Part shown: positions 31,269 through 40,325 of the stretch, in pieces
Position numbering within the stretch: position 1 is the first letter of the stretch
Layout: each line of letters starts with the position of its first letter
Source: Rhodococcus zopfii NBRC 100606 = JCM 9919
GTDB lineage: Bacteria > Actinomycetota > Actinomycetes > Mycobacteriales > Mycobacteriaceae
Assembly (NCBI RefSeq): GCF_001895025.1
Contig: NZ_BCXI01000020.1
Coordinates: 62,001-126,000 of the forward strand
DNA length: 64,000 nucleotides
Reading direction: 5' to 3'
The notes under the pieces: model-generated
The model's input: the letters and a program-made list of their open reading frames with translations, nothing else
Told to the model about the DNA's origin: nothing
Database searches by the model: none
Made by a program: the position numbers and the translations under genes

Positions 31269-32591
31269 ATGGCAAAACGGACCATCGTCCGTGCCGCTGC
31301 GCTCTTGGGGGCAGCGTCTCTGGCCCTCGCCGGCTGCAGTTCGGACAGCGATTCCTCCTCGGGCAGCGCCGCGGACGCGTCCGACGGTACGACGGCAGTC
31401 AGCACCGACTGCGAGCCCGATCAGGCGACCGCCGGCGCGACCCCGGTGACCACGCCGCTGCGGATCGGCACGTTGCTGCCGGAGACGGGCAGCCTTTCGT
31501 TCATGGGACCGCCGACGGCCGCGGGGACCCGCCTCGGCGTCGACGACGTCAATGCCGCCGGAGGTGTGCTCGGTCAGCAGGTCGAGCTGGTCACCGGCGA
31601 CTCGGGCGATACCACCACGGACACCGCGAACGCCACTGTCGACCGCGAGCTGGCCGCGGGCACCCAGGTGATCGTGGGTGCGGCCTCGTCGTCGGTGTCG
31701 CTGAAGGTACTCGACAAGATCGCCAGCGCCGGCGTCGTGATGTTCTCACCGGCGAACACCTCCGACCAGTTCGTCTGCTACGCGGACAAGGGCATGTACT
31801 TCCGGACCGCCCCCACCGACGTCCTGCAGGCACAGGCACTCTCGCAGCTCATCGCCGAGGACGGCGCGCAACGGGTCTCGGTGATCGCCCTCAACGATCC
31901 ATACGGGACGGGCCTGGCCGCGAACACGGTCGACAATCTTGGCGAGGCCGGTATCCCCGAGGACCAGATCCAGAAGATCATCTACGACCCGAACGCGCAG
32001 TCGTTCAACGCCGAGGTCGACCAGATAAAGGATTTCGCGCCGGATGCGGTGGCGCTCATCGGTTTCGAGGAATCCGCGAAGATCATTACCCGCATGCACG
32101 AGGTGGGCATCGGCCCGTCCGACGGCATGCACGTGTACGGCGTGGACGGCAACATGGGCAACGAACTGGGCACGAACGTCGCGCCCGGACTGGTGGCCGG
32201 GATGCGCGGCACCACTCCACTCACCGACGTCGGCCCCGAATTCCAGGCCCGGCTGAAGGTGGTCGATCCGGGACTGATCGACTACAACTACGCGGGTGAA
32301 TCCTATGACGCCGTGGTGATCTCCGCGCTCTCCGCCGAGCAGGCCGGGTCGACGGCCGGCGTCGACATCGCCGCGAACATCAACGACGTCACCAAGGACG
32401 GCACCAAGTGCACCAGCTACCAGCAGTGCCTGGACCTGCTGCGTGCCGGAGAGAACATCGACTACGACGGCATCACCGGCGAACTGAGCTTCGCCGACGC
32501 GGGTGAGCCGAGCATCGGGTCCTACGGCGATCTGCTGTTCGGCCCGGACAACACGCTGAGCACCGAAGGGTTCATCGTGGTCGGGGAATGA
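31269..32591 (+). CDS. Branched-chain amino acid ABC transporter, substrate-binding lipoprotein
   Basis: A 440-residue lipoprotein with lipobox LALAGCSS (lipidated Cys near residue 23) and a Ser/Asp-rich linker. The rest is a type I periplasmic binding fold of the LivJ family (PLRIGTLLPETGSLSFMGPP, then GVDDVNAAGGVLGQQVELV, NDPYGTGLAANT, GYDGITGELSF-like end). It should capture leucine, isoleucine, valine or a related compound for the permease encoded by livFGMH, which converges on it from the other strand. A TATAAC hexamer near 31148 may be its -10 element. GGAGAG lies before the ATG. A shared bidirectional terminator follows. Confidence 0.9.
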   Translation: MAKRTIVRAAALLGAASLALAGCSSDSDSSSGSAADASDGTTAVSTDCEPDQATAGATPVTTPLRIGTLLPETGSLSFMGPPTAAGTRLGVDDVNAAGGVLGQQVELVTGDSGDTTTDTANATVDRELAAGTQVIVGAASSSVSLKVLDKIASAGVVMFSPANTSDQFVCYADKGMYFRTAPTDVLQAQALSQLIAEDGAQRVSVIALNDPYGTGLAANTVDNLGEAGIPEDQIQKIIYDPNAQSFNAEVDQIKDFAPDAVALIGFEESAKIITRMHEVGIGPSDGMHVYGVDGNMGNELGTNVAPGLVAGMRGTTPLTDVGPEFQARLKVVDPGLIDYNYAGESYDAVVISALSAEQAGSTAGVDIAANINDVTKDGTKCTSYQQCLDLLRAGENIDYDGITGELSFADAGEPSIGSYGDLLFGPDNTLSTEGFIVVGE

Positions 32592-32607
32592 TCGACCTCT
32601 ATTGGAG

Positions 32608-32637
32608 GGGGCCGGGAATCACATGATTCCCGGCCCC
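32608..32637. terminator. Bidirectional terminator between the binding protein and livF
   Basis: A perfect 14-bp stem (32608-32621 with 32624-32637) and a two-base loop, midway between convergent stop codons. It can serve both transcripts. Confidence 0.85.
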
Positions 32638-32656
32638 GCTCGTCGTCTCGGGTGCC

Positions 32657-33487
32657 TCAGGGCCGCTTCTTCTCCTGGCTGCCCGCGAGCGTTCCCAGAT
32701 ACAATTCGATGACCTTCGGATCGTGCATGAGATTCGTGCCGGTATCGGTGTAGGCGTTGCGGCCCTGGTCGAGAACGTAACCCCGGTCGCAGATCTGCAG
32801 GCAGCGCCGCGCATTCTGCTCGACCATGATGATCGACACCCCGGTGGCGTTGATCTTCTTGCAGCGGATGAAGACCTCGTCCTGGAACATCGGGGACAGG
32901 CCCGCCGACGGCTCGTCGAGCAGCAGCACCGACGGGTCCATCATCAAAGCCCGGCCCATCGCGACCATCTGCCGTTCGCCGCCGGACAATGCGCCCGCCT
33001 TGACCTTGCGGCGCTCGGCGAGCAACGGGAACAATTCGGCGACGACCGTGAATCGTTCCGTGAACTGCTTGGGCCGCAGATAGATTCCCATCTCGAGGTT
33101 CTCCTCGATGGTGAGCGACGGGAAGACGTTGCGGGTCTGCGGCACGTATCCCAGTCCCTTGCGGACCAGCACGTGTGCGGGGGCGGCGGCGACCGATTCG
33201 CCGCGCAGCAGGACGTCGCCCTGCCGGATCGGGATCAACCCGAACAGCGCCTTGAGCAGTGTGGACTTACCGGCGCCGTTCGGCCCGATGACGCCGACGA
33301 TCTCGCCCTCCCGCAGGAAAAAGTTGCAGCCGCGCAGGATGTCCACGCCCGGGAAGTATCCGGCGACCAGATCGTCGGCCCGCAGCAGCGCGCCCTCGGC
33401 GAGCCGGGCGTGTTGCTGCGGTGTCGCGGCAAGTTCGGCCGCGGTCATGTCGGCGCCGGGTGTTGCAGGGGACGGGTGTTCGGTCAC
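32657..33487 (-). CDS. livF: Branched-chain amino acid ABC transporter, ATP-binding protein LivF
   Basis: A 276-residue ATPase with Walker A GPNGAGKSTLLKALFG, Q-loop region YVPQTRNVFPSLTIEENL, signature LSGGERQMVAMGRALM and Walker B VLLLDEPSAGLSP. GTG start at 33487 overlaps the livG stop (GTGA). The usual LivF fold begins around residue 22, leaving a short N-terminal extension; an in-frame ATG 14 residues in is the alternative start. Last gene of the leftward livHMGF operon. Confidence 0.93.
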   Translation of the reverse strand: MTEHPSPATPGADMTAAELAATPQQHARLAEGALLRADDLVAGYFPGVDILRGCNFFLREGEIVGVIGPNGAGKSTLLKALFGLIPIRQGDVLLRGESVAAAPAHVLVRKGLGYVPQTRNVFPSLTIEENLEMGIYLRPKQFTERFTVVAELFPLLAERRKVKAGALSGGERQMVAMGRALMMDPSVLLLDEPSAGLSPMFQDEVFIRCKKINATGVSIIMVEQNARRCLQICDRGYVLDQGRNAYTDTGTNLMHDPKVIELYLGTLAGSQEKKRP

Positions 33488-34515
33488 GGCCGCGTCTCCT
33501 CGGTGCCGGGGTCGGGGGCGTCGGGCATGTCGGCGAGGACCGCCGCATCCGGCTCGGACAGGTCGCCGCCCGTCTCGAGAGTCGCGACGACCGCTTCCTC
33601 GAGCGCCTCGGCGAGCACTGCGGTCGCACCGACGGGATTGCCCTCGTCGTCGAACTCCAGCGCCTGGTCGTGGTGACTGCCCAGATAGGCGTCGACGACG
33701 GCGCTGTTGCCCGACAACGCATCCGGTGGCGCTTCGGCGATCACGGATCCCTGCGCCATCACCACCACCCAGTCGGAGACTTCCCGGATGACATCCATGT
33801 CGTGTTCGACGAATACCACCGTCATCCCGTCGTCGCGCAGCGACTTGATGTGGCCGAGCAGGCTCTGGGTGAGCGCCGGATTCACCCCGGCCATCGGTTC
33901 GTCGAGCATGACCACGTCCGGATCGGTCATCAGGGCCCGCGCCATCTCCAGCAGTTTGCGCTGACCGCCGGACAGCGACCCGGCCAGGTCGTCGGACTTG
34001 GCGTCGAGCGCGAACCGGGCGAGCAGTTCGCGGGCGCGTTCGGTGATCTCGCGTTCCTGCGCCTTCCACGTCCACGGCAGCAGCGCCCCGGCGATCCGTT
34101 CACCGCGTTGTCCGGTGGCACCGAGGCGCACGTTGTCGAGCACGCTCATCTTCGACAGTGCCTTGGTGAGCTGGAAGGTGCGGACCATGCCGTGGCGGGC
34201 GACGCGATGCGGATGCATCCGGCCGAGTTCGACGCCGTTCATGCTCCAGGTGCCGCTGTCCGGGCGGTCGAAACCGGTGAGCAGGTTGAACAGGGTGGTC
34301 TTGCCGGCGCCGTTGGGACCGATCAGGCCGGTGATACACCCGCGCTGGATCTCGAGGTGCGTGACGTCGACGGCCTTCAGTCCCCCGTAGGCGCGGGAGA
34401 CGCCGTCGACGACCAGCACCGGATCGGGTTTGGCCACACCGGGTTCCTGCGGCAGCGCGGCGAACAGCGCGGCGCGGGTGGCCGCGTCGAGCGGCGGCCG
34501 GTCGGCGTTACGCAT
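33484..34515 (-). CDS. livG: Branched-chain amino acid ABC transporter, ATP-binding protein LivG
   Basis: A 343-residue ATPase: Walker A GPNGAGKTTLFNLLTGF, signature LSGGQRKLLEMARALM, Walker B VVMLDEPMAGVNP and H-loop VEHDMDVI. Compared with the usual 250-260 residues it has about 30 extra at the N-terminus and an acidic C-terminal tail of about 70 (Glu/Asp/Pro-rich, ending DPGTEETRP). It overlaps livM by 8 bases and livF by 4. Pairs with LivF in the nucleotide-binding dimer. Confidence 0.93.
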   Translation of the reverse strand: MRNADRPPLDAATRAALFAALPQEPGVAKPDPVLVVDGVSRAYGGLKAVDVTHLEIQRGCITGLIGPNGAGKTTLFNLLTGFDRPDSGTWSMNGVELGRMHPHRVARHGMVRTFQLTKALSKMSVLDNVRLGATGQRGERIAGALLPWTWKAQEREITERARELLARFALDAKSDDLAGSLSGGQRKLLEMARALMTDPDVVMLDEPMAGVNPALTQSLLGHIKSLRDDGMTVVFVEHDMDVIREVSDWVVVMAQGSVIAEAPPDALSGNSAVVDAYLGSHHDQALEFDDEGNPVGATAVLAEALEEAVVATLETGGDLSEPDAAVLADMPDAPDPGTEETRP

Positions 34516-35497
34516 CGAGCTGCACCTCCCGCTTGTTGCCCAGGATGCCCTGTGGGCGGAACACCATCATCACCGCGATGAGCACACCGAGCAGGACGAA
34601 CCGCATCGCGCCGACCTGCTGCTCGGTGAGCGGCAGCAGCGGATCCGGGCCGGCGATGGCCTGGCGCAGCAGTGCGTCGGGGATGGCGAGCAGGAACCAG
34701 AACAACATGGCGCCCAGGACCGGACCGAACACCGTGGCGGCACCGCCGAGGATCAACGCGCCGAACGCGAAGAACGTCTGCGCCGTCGAATAGAAGTCCG
34801 GGTTGATCGACTTGGTCTGGAGGGCGTTGAAGACGCCGCCGAGGCCGCCGATGACGCCGCCGAGCACCAGGGCCTGCATCTTGTAGACGAACACGTTCTT
34901 GCCGAGCGACCGGGCCGCGTCCTCGTCCTCTCGGACCGCCTTGAGCACCCGGCCCCACGGACTGTGGCTGAGCAGGTACACGAACCCGCACAGCACCAGG
35001 ACGAGGGTCCAGCCGACGAGCATCGCCCACAGGTCGTCACCGTAGAAGCGCATCCCGAGGATCGAGTACTGACGTCCGGAATCGAACGGGCTCAGCTCGG
35101 TGAACGGGCCGGCGAATCCGTAGAGGCCGTTGGTGGATCCGGTGACCGGATCCGACGCGGTGGACCGGAACACCAGGCGCAGAATCTCGGAGGCGGCGAT
35201 CGTGACGATCGCGAGGTAGTCGGCGCGCAGCCGCAGCGTCGGGACACCGAGGATCAGGGCCAGCAGCGCGGCGGCACCGAGCCCGACCAGGATGCCGAGC
35301 CACAGCGGCTGGTCGTACGTGACCGTCATGATCCCGACGCCGTAGCCGCCGAGCAGCGCAAACCCGATCTGGCCGAAGTTCAGCAGGCCCGCGTACCCGA
35401 AGTGCAGGTTGAGGCCGATCGCGAGCAGGGCGTAGAAGATCGCGGAGGGGCCGATGAGCTGGGCGAACGAAATCTGGAGTGCGGCGAGGATGTCCAT
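34508..35497 (-). CDS. livM: Branched-chain amino acid ABC transporter, permease LivM
   Basis: A 329-residue permease with about nine hydrophobic helices. Family landmarks: GLNLHFGYAGLLNFGQIGF near the N-terminus, LRADYLAIVTIAASEILR, and the coupling-loop region PWGRVLKAVREDEDAARSLG. It closes with VLIAVMMVFRPQGILG. Lies 3 bases after livH and overlaps livG. No N-terminal soluble domain, unlike its partner LivH. Confidence 0.93.
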   Translation of the reverse strand: MDILAALQISFAQLIGPSAIFYALLAIGLNLHFGYAGLLNFGQIGFALLGGYGVGIMTVTYDQPLWLGILVGLGAAALLALILGVPTLRLRADYLAIVTIAASEILRLVFRSTASDPVTGSTNGLYGFAGPFTELSPFDSGRQYSILGMRFYGDDLWAMLVGWTLVLVLCGFVYLLSHSPWGRVLKAVREDEDAARSLGKNVFVYKMQALVLGGVIGGLGGVFNALQTKSINPDFYSTAQTFFAFGALILGGAATVFGPVLGAMLFWFLLAIPDALLRQAIAGPDPLLPLTEQQVGAMRFVLLGVLIAVMMVFRPQGILGNKREVQLDA

Positions 35498-35500
35498 GGC

Positions 35501-36856
35501 TCACCCGATCCTTGCTCGGCTGCCGAGGATGCCCTGGGGTCGGATCACCAGGATCACGATGAGGATCAGCAGGCCACCGATGTACTTCAGATCGGGGCTC
35601 AGGACCAGGGTCGACAGCTGGACGACGAGACCGACGATCACGCACCCGAGCAGCGCGCCGTAGGCGGTGCCGAGACCGCCGAGGGTGATGCCGGCGAACA
35701 TCAGCAGCAGCAGTTTGAAACCCATCTCCCACTGGACACGCCCCCCGAGTTCGGACAGCGCGTAGAGCACACCGCCGAGCGCGGCGAGGGCGCCGCCGAG
35801 GGCCCAGACGAACCGCACGACCCGTTCGACGTCGATGCCGGACGCGGCCGCCAGATCCCGGTTGTCCGCGACCGCGCGCATTGCTTTGCCGACGCGGGTG
35901 CGCTGCAGCAGCAGCGCCACACCGATCAGGACGACGAGGCTGATGACGATGCACGCGAGGTTGACCGGGGTGATCGCCAGCGCACCCCATTCGAGCTGCC
36001 GTTGACCCTGGTAGTCGGCGAACGCTTCGGTGCGATCGGAGAAGAGGATGAGGATGAGATAGCGCAGCGCGATCGCGAGCCCGATCGACACGACGAGCTG
36101 CGCGATCAGGCCGGTGTGCCGCCGCCGCAGCGGCGCCCAGATCAGTCCGTCGTTGAGCAGGCCGATGACGATGCCGGCGACGACGGCCAGGATCGTCGCC
36201 GGAATGAGCTGGATGCCGAAGCTGACGTTGAACACCCACGCGGCGACGGCACCGAGTGTCACCAGCTCACCGTGGGCGAAGTTCGTCAGCCCGGTGGTCC
36301 CGAAGATGAGGCTCAGGCCGACACCGGCGATCGCGATGATCAGACCGAAACGGAGGCCGTCGACGACGGTGCGCAGGATCTTTTCGACGCCCGCGACTTC
36401 GGTGCCCGACCGGGCCTCGCCGAACGAGAAGATCACCACGTTGGACCGTCCGGCCACCACGTCGCGTGCCACGGTGGACCGCACGCTGACCCCGTCCGGC
36501 AGCGTCTCGGTGTCCACCTCGAAGGTGTAGGTGCCCGGGGGGAGGGTCAGTTCCCAGCGACCCCCGTCTCCGGATGTGGTTTCGGCGATCGTGTTTCCGG
36601 AGGTGTCCAGTGCCCGCACGGTCACACCGGAGAGTCGCTCGCCGCCGTTGTTGAGACTGCCTCCAACGGGAACACCGGTCACGGGTCCGCCGGCCGGTGC
36701 CGACGGGGTGGGTTCGGGCGGTGCCGTCGGTTCCTGCGCGACCGCACCTCCGATGCCGGGCACGGTCGCAGCCAGAGCGAGCAGGAGCAACAGCAGCAGC
36801 CGGGTGAGCCGCCGGGACGGCGGCGATCCGCGTCCGGGTCTGACGATTCGGGCCAC
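35501..36856 (-). CDS. livH: LivH permease with an N-terminal secreted carboxypeptidase-regulatory-like domain
   Basis: A 451-residue permease, about 150 longer than usual. Residues 1-40 look like a signal sequence or first helix (LLLLLLLALAATVPG, then AVAQEP), followed by a Pro-rich linker. Residues about 60-150 form a beta-sandwich of the carboxypeptidase-regulatory/CNA-B type (GVTVRALDTSGNTIAET, GRWELTLPPGTYTFEVD). Residues 165-451 are the LivH permease (GLSLIFGTTGLTNFAHGE, RTRVGKAMRAVADNRDLA, FAGITLGGLGTAYGAL). The extra domain should lie outside the membrane, where it could contact the binding protein or cell wall (inference). First gene of the operon. Confidence 0.9.
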   Translation of the reverse strand: MARIVRPGRGSPPSRRLTRLLLLLLLALAATVPGIGGAVAQEPTAPPEPTPSAPAGGPVTGVPVGGSLNNGGERLSGVTVRALDTSGNTIAETTSGDGGRWELTLPPGTYTFEVDTETLPDGVSVRSTVARDVVAGRSNVVIFSFGEARSGTEVAGVEKILRTVVDGLRFGLIIAIAGVGLSLIFGTTGLTNFAHGELVTLGAVAAWVFNVSFGIQLIPATILAVVAGIVIGLLNDGLIWAPLRRRHTGLIAQLVVSIGLAIALRYLILILFSDRTEAFADYQGQRQLEWGALAITPVNLACIVISLVVLIGVALLLQRTRVGKAMRAVADNRDLAAASGIDVERVVRFVWALGGALAALGGVLYALSELGGRVQWEMGFKLLLLMFAGITLGGLGTAYGALLGCVIVGLVVQLSTLVLSPDLKYIGGLLILIVILVIRPQGILGSRARIG

Positions 36857-37024
36857 TCGGGTCCTCCGCGCGCGTGGTGGTGGTCGAGCGCGGCGCCGGG
36901 GGACCGGCGCCGTGGAACCGGACTCTAGTGGCTGTGATCGCGTTCCACCGGGCTCTGGGATTTCCGCGTGGTTTCGGTTGGGTTTCGTCGTCCCGCAACC
37001 GAATACGAGCGCCGGTCGCGGGTC

Positions 37025-37354
37025 TCAGGAACGGACGAGACGCGCGATTGCGTCGGAGGCTTCCTTGATCTTGGTCTCCGCGTCGTCGCCGCCCTGACGG
37101 GCCGCATCGAGGACGCAGTGTTTGAGGTGGTCGTCGAGCAGGCCCAGCGCGACGCCCTCGAGGGCCTTGGTGAGTGCGGAGATCTGGGTGAGGATGTCGA
37201 TGCAGTACTGTTCCTCGTCCACCATCCGGTGGATTCCGCGGGCCTGGCCCTCGATCCGCTTGAGTCGGGCGAGGTACCGGCTCTTGTCGCCCATGTAGCC
37301 GTGGCCGGTGTGGCAGGTCTCGGGCTGCGCGGCCGGATCGTGTGCGTCGTTCAT
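37025..37354 (-). CDS. csoR: CsoR-family copper-sensing repressor (DUF156)
   Basis: A 109-residue all-helical repressor. The Cu(I) triad is present with exact family spacing: Cys51 (EEQYCIDIL), His76 and Cys80 (DDHLKHC). Helix 1 carries RLKRIEGQARGIHRMV. The start at 37354 is favoured because TATAAG lies just upstream and would give a near-leaderless mRNA; ATG 37363 is the alternative. A His/Cys-rich start (CHTGHGY) precedes the core. It likely represses itself through the palindrome at 37367; no copper exporter or chaperone adjoins it, so its other targets are elsewhere. Confidence 0.9.
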   Translation of the reverse strand: MNDAHDPAAQPETCHTGHGYMGDKSRYLARLKRIEGQARGIHRMVDEEQYCIDILTQISALTKALEGVALGLLDDHLKHCVLDAARQGGDDAETKIKEASDAIARLVRS

Positions 37355-37366
37355 GCTCAACATCTT

Positions 37367-37383
37367 ATACCCCTAGGGGGTAT
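37367..37383. promoter_or_regulatory. CsoR operator overlapping the csoR -10 region
   Basis: ATACCCCTAGGGGGTAT is a near-perfect inverted repeat (four C against five G) with the TAcCCC/GGGGgTA form bound by CsoR/RcnR-family proteins. It overlaps TATAAG, the presumed -10 box of csoR on the minus strand. Confidence 0.75.
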
Positions 37384-37476
37384 TGCGGCAGGTCCGGGGG
37401 CATTTCCGGGCGGTGATCCGGGCGCTCCACGCGATCGCCGCACAGGCTGTCGGGCCCGGTCCCTAGACTGGCTGCC

Positions 37477-40200
37477 GTGACTCGTGCATCCACCTCGTCT
37501 GCTCCCGCCGCCACGAACGGCGACCGTCCGACCCTGCTCCTGCTGGACGGTCACTCCCTGGCCTTCCGTGCCTTCTACGCGCTGCCGGCGGAGAACTTCA
37601 AGACGCAGAGCGGCCTGACCACGAACGCGGTGTACGGCTTCACGTCCATGCTCATCAACCTGCTGCGCGACGAACAGCCCACCCACGTGGCGGCCGCGTT
37701 CGATGTCAACCGGCAAACCTTCCGCGCCGACATGTACCCCGAGTACAAGGCGCAGCGCAGTTCCGCGCCCGACGAGTTCAAGGGCCAGGTCGAGATCACC
37801 AAGGACGTCCTCGCCGCGCTCGGGATCTGTGTGATGGCCGAGGCGGGTTTCGAGGCCGACGACATCATCGCGACCCTCACCACCCAGGCCACCGCACTCG
37901 GCTACCGGGTGCTCGTGGTCACCGGCGACCGCGACTCGCTGCAGCTCGTCACCGACGACGTCACCGTCCTGTACCCCAAGCGCGGAGTGTCGGACCTGAC
38001 CCGGTTCACGCCCGAGGCGGTCGAGGAGAAGTACGGGCTGACCCCGCAGCAGTACCCCGACTTCGCGGCGCTGCGCGGCGACCCGAGCGACAACCTGCCC
38101 GGCATCCCCGGCGTGGGCGAGAAGACCGCCGCCAAGTGGATCCGCGAGTTCGGGGGTCTGACGAACCTGGTGGACCGCGTCGACGAGGTGCGCGGCAAGA
38201 CCGGCGACGCCTTGCGCACGAACCTGAACCACGTGCTGATGAACCGGCGCCTGACCGAGATGGTCCGCGACATGCCGCTGCCGTACACCCCGGACCAGCT
38301 CGAACTCGCACCGTGGGACCGCGACCGCATCCACCGGCTGTTCGACGACCTCGAATTCAAGGTGCTGCGCGACCGCCTGTTCGCGACCCTGGCCTCGGCC
38401 GAACCCGAAGCCGAGGAGGGATTCGAGGTGCGCGGCGGCGCGCTCGAACCGGGCGCCCTCGCCGGCTGGCTCACCGAACATGCCGCCGCCGGGATGCGGC
38501 ACGGTCTGTCCGTCGTCGGTCTCGGCACCCCTTACGGCGGTGACGCGACGGCACTGGCGATCGCCGCGGCCGACGGCGACGGCGCGTACGTCTCCACCGC
38601 GACCCTCACCCCCGAGGACGATGCCGCGCTCGCCGCCTGGCTCGCCGATCCCGGCACCCCGAAGGCGCTGCACGAGGCCAAGTCGGCGATGCACGCGCTG
38701 CGCGGTCGCGGCTGGACGCTCGCGGGTGTCACCAGCGACACGGCGCTCGCGGCCTACCTCGTGCGCCCCGGTCAGCGCAGCTTCAACCTCGACGACCTGT
38801 CGCTGCGCTACCTCAAGCGGGAGCTGCGCGTCGAGGAGAGCGGCGAACAACAGCTGTCGCTACTCGACGACGGCGACGCCGCGGACGCGAAGGCAGCCGA
38901 GAACGCGATCCTGCGGGCCCGGGCCGTCGTCGACCTCGCCGAAGCCCTCGACGGCGAACTGCAGGACATCGAGTCGACCGCGCTGCTCGCCGACATGGAA
39001 CTGCCCCTGCTCGGTGTGCTCGCCGAGCTCGAGGCCGCGGGCATCGCCGTGAACGCCGACCACCTGCACGATCTGCAGTCCGGATTCGCCGCCGATGTGG
39101 CCGCCGCCGCGAACGCCGCGTACGAGGTGATCGGCAAGCAGATCAACCTCGGTTCGCCGAAACAGTTGCAGGTGGTCTTGTTCGACGAGCTCGACATGCC
39201 GAAGACGAAGAAGACGAAGACCGGTTACACCACCGACGCCGATGCCCTGCAGAACCTGTTCGACAAGACCGGGCATCCGTTCCTCGAGCACCTGCTGGCG
39301 CACCGCGAGTCCACCCGGATGAAGACCACTGTCGACGGGCTCATCAAGTCGATCGCCGACGACGGGCGCATCCACACGACGTTCAACCAGACCGTCGCTG
39401 CGACCGGCCGGTTGTCGTCGACCGAGCCGAACCTGCAGAACATCCCGGTCCGCACGGACGCCGGACGGCACATCCGCGACGGCTTCGTCGTCGGTTCCGG
39501 CTTCGACCTGCTGCTGACCGCGGACTACAGCCAGATCGAGATGCGGATCATGGCGCACCTGTCCGGAGACGAAGGGCTGATCGAGGCGTTCAACACCGGC
39601 GAGGACCTGCACAGCTTCGTCGGGTCCCGCGCGTTCGGGGTGCCGATCGAAGAGGTCACGCCCGAACTGCGCCGCCGCGTCAAGGCGATGTCGTACGGGC
39701 TGGCCTACGGGCTCAGCGCGTACGGTCTCGCGCAGCAGCTCAAGATTTCGACCGACGAGGCGAAGGAGCAGATGGAGGCGTACTTCACCCGGTTCGGCGG
39801 GGTGCGCGACTACCTGCACAACGTGGTCGAGGACGCACGGAAGGTCGGGTACACCTCGACGCTGTACGGCCGCCGCCGCTACCTGCCCGACCTGACCAGC
39901 GACAACCGGCAGCGTCGCGAGGTCGCCGAACGCGCCGCGCTCAACGCCCCGATCCAGGGCACGGCCGCCGACATCATCAAGGTGGCGATGATCGACGTGC
40001 AGAAGGCCCTCCGGGAGGCGGGGCTGCGTTCGCGGATGCTGCTGCAGGTCCACGACGAGCTCGTGCTCGAGGTGACCGGGGACGAACGCGAACAGGTCGA
40101 GGCGCTGGTGTGCGAGAAGATGGATTCGGCGATCGAACTGTCGGTTCCGCTCGAGGTGTCCGTCGGGTACGGCCGCAGCTGGGACGCGGCCGCGCACTAG
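37477..40200 (+). CDS. polA: DNA polymerase I
   Basis: A 907-residue repair and primer-removal polymerase. Residues 15-310 are the 5' nuclease (DGHSLAFRAFYALP, GDRDSLQLV, DPSDNLPGIPGVGEKTA). Residues about 320-500 are a 3'-5' exonuclease fold without the catalytic acids, as in other actinobacterial Pol I. Residues 510-907 are the polymerase: motif A ADYSQIEMRIMAH, O-helix RRRVKAMSYGLAYG and motif C LQVHDELVLEV. A Tyr stands where Taq has Phe667, the substitution that permits dideoxynucleotide use. GTG start; TAGACT lies seven bases before it. Confidence 0.96.
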   Translation: MTRASTSSAPAATNGDRPTLLLLDGHSLAFRAFYALPAENFKTQSGLTTNAVYGFTSMLINLLRDEQPTHVAAAFDVNRQTFRADMYPEYKAQRSSAPDEFKGQVEITKDVLAALGICVMAEAGFEADDIIATLTTQATALGYRVLVVTGDRDSLQLVTDDVTVLYPKRGVSDLTRFTPEAVEEKYGLTPQQYPDFAALRGDPSDNLPGIPGVGEKTAAKWIREFGGLTNLVDRVDEVRGKTGDALRTNLNHVLMNRRLTEMVRDMPLPYTPDQLELAPWDRDRIHRLFDDLEFKVLRDRLFATLASAEPEAEEGFEVRGGALEPGALAGWLTEHAAAGMRHGLSVVGLGTPYGGDATALAIAAADGDGAYVSTATLTPEDDAALAAWLADPGTPKALHEAKSAMHALRGRGWTLAGVTSDTALAAYLVRPGQRSFNLDDLSLRYLKRELRVEESGEQQLSLLDDGDAADAKAAENAILRARAVVDLAEALDGELQDIESTALLADMELPLLGVLAELEAAGIAVNADHLHDLQSGFAADVAAAANAAYEVIGKQINLGSPKQLQVVLFDELDMPKTKKTKTGYTTDADALQNLFDKTGHPFLEHLLAHRESTRMKTTVDGLIKSIADDGRIHTTFNQTVAATGRLSSTEPNLQNIPVRTDAGRHIRDGFVVGSGFDLLLTADYSQIEMRIMAHLSGDEGLIEAFNTGEDLHSFVGSRAFGVPIEEVTPELRRRVKAMSYGLAYGLSAYGLAQQLKISTDEAKEQMEAYFTRFGGVRDYLHNVVEDARKVGYTSTLYGRRRYLPDLTSDNRQRREVAERAALNAPIQGTAADIIKVAMIDVQKALREAGLRSRMLLQVHDELVLEVTGDEREQVEALVCEKMDSAIELSVPLEVSVGYGRSWDAAAH

Positions 40201-40226
40201 AGATCCGCGCCGGACGGGCACGACGG

Positions 40227-40262
40227 GAATCGCCCCGGCACCGCGCGGCGCCGGGGGGATTC
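40227..40262 (+). terminator. Hairpin after polA
   Basis: GAATC-g-CCCCGGC (40227-40239) pairs with GCCGGGG-g-GATTC (40250-40262), with one internal mismatch. Located 26 bases after the polA stop. Confidence 0.7.
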
Positions 40263-40325
40263 TCGTGACCACCGACCCTGCGCCCGTCGGGTTCCGAACG
40301 GGCGTGAACGGGGTATGCGCCTGGA

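Noticed and set aside
34430-36928. An 832-codon plus-strand frame over livMH
   Set aside because: Antisense shadow of two recognisable permeases; highly acidic and repetitive without domains.
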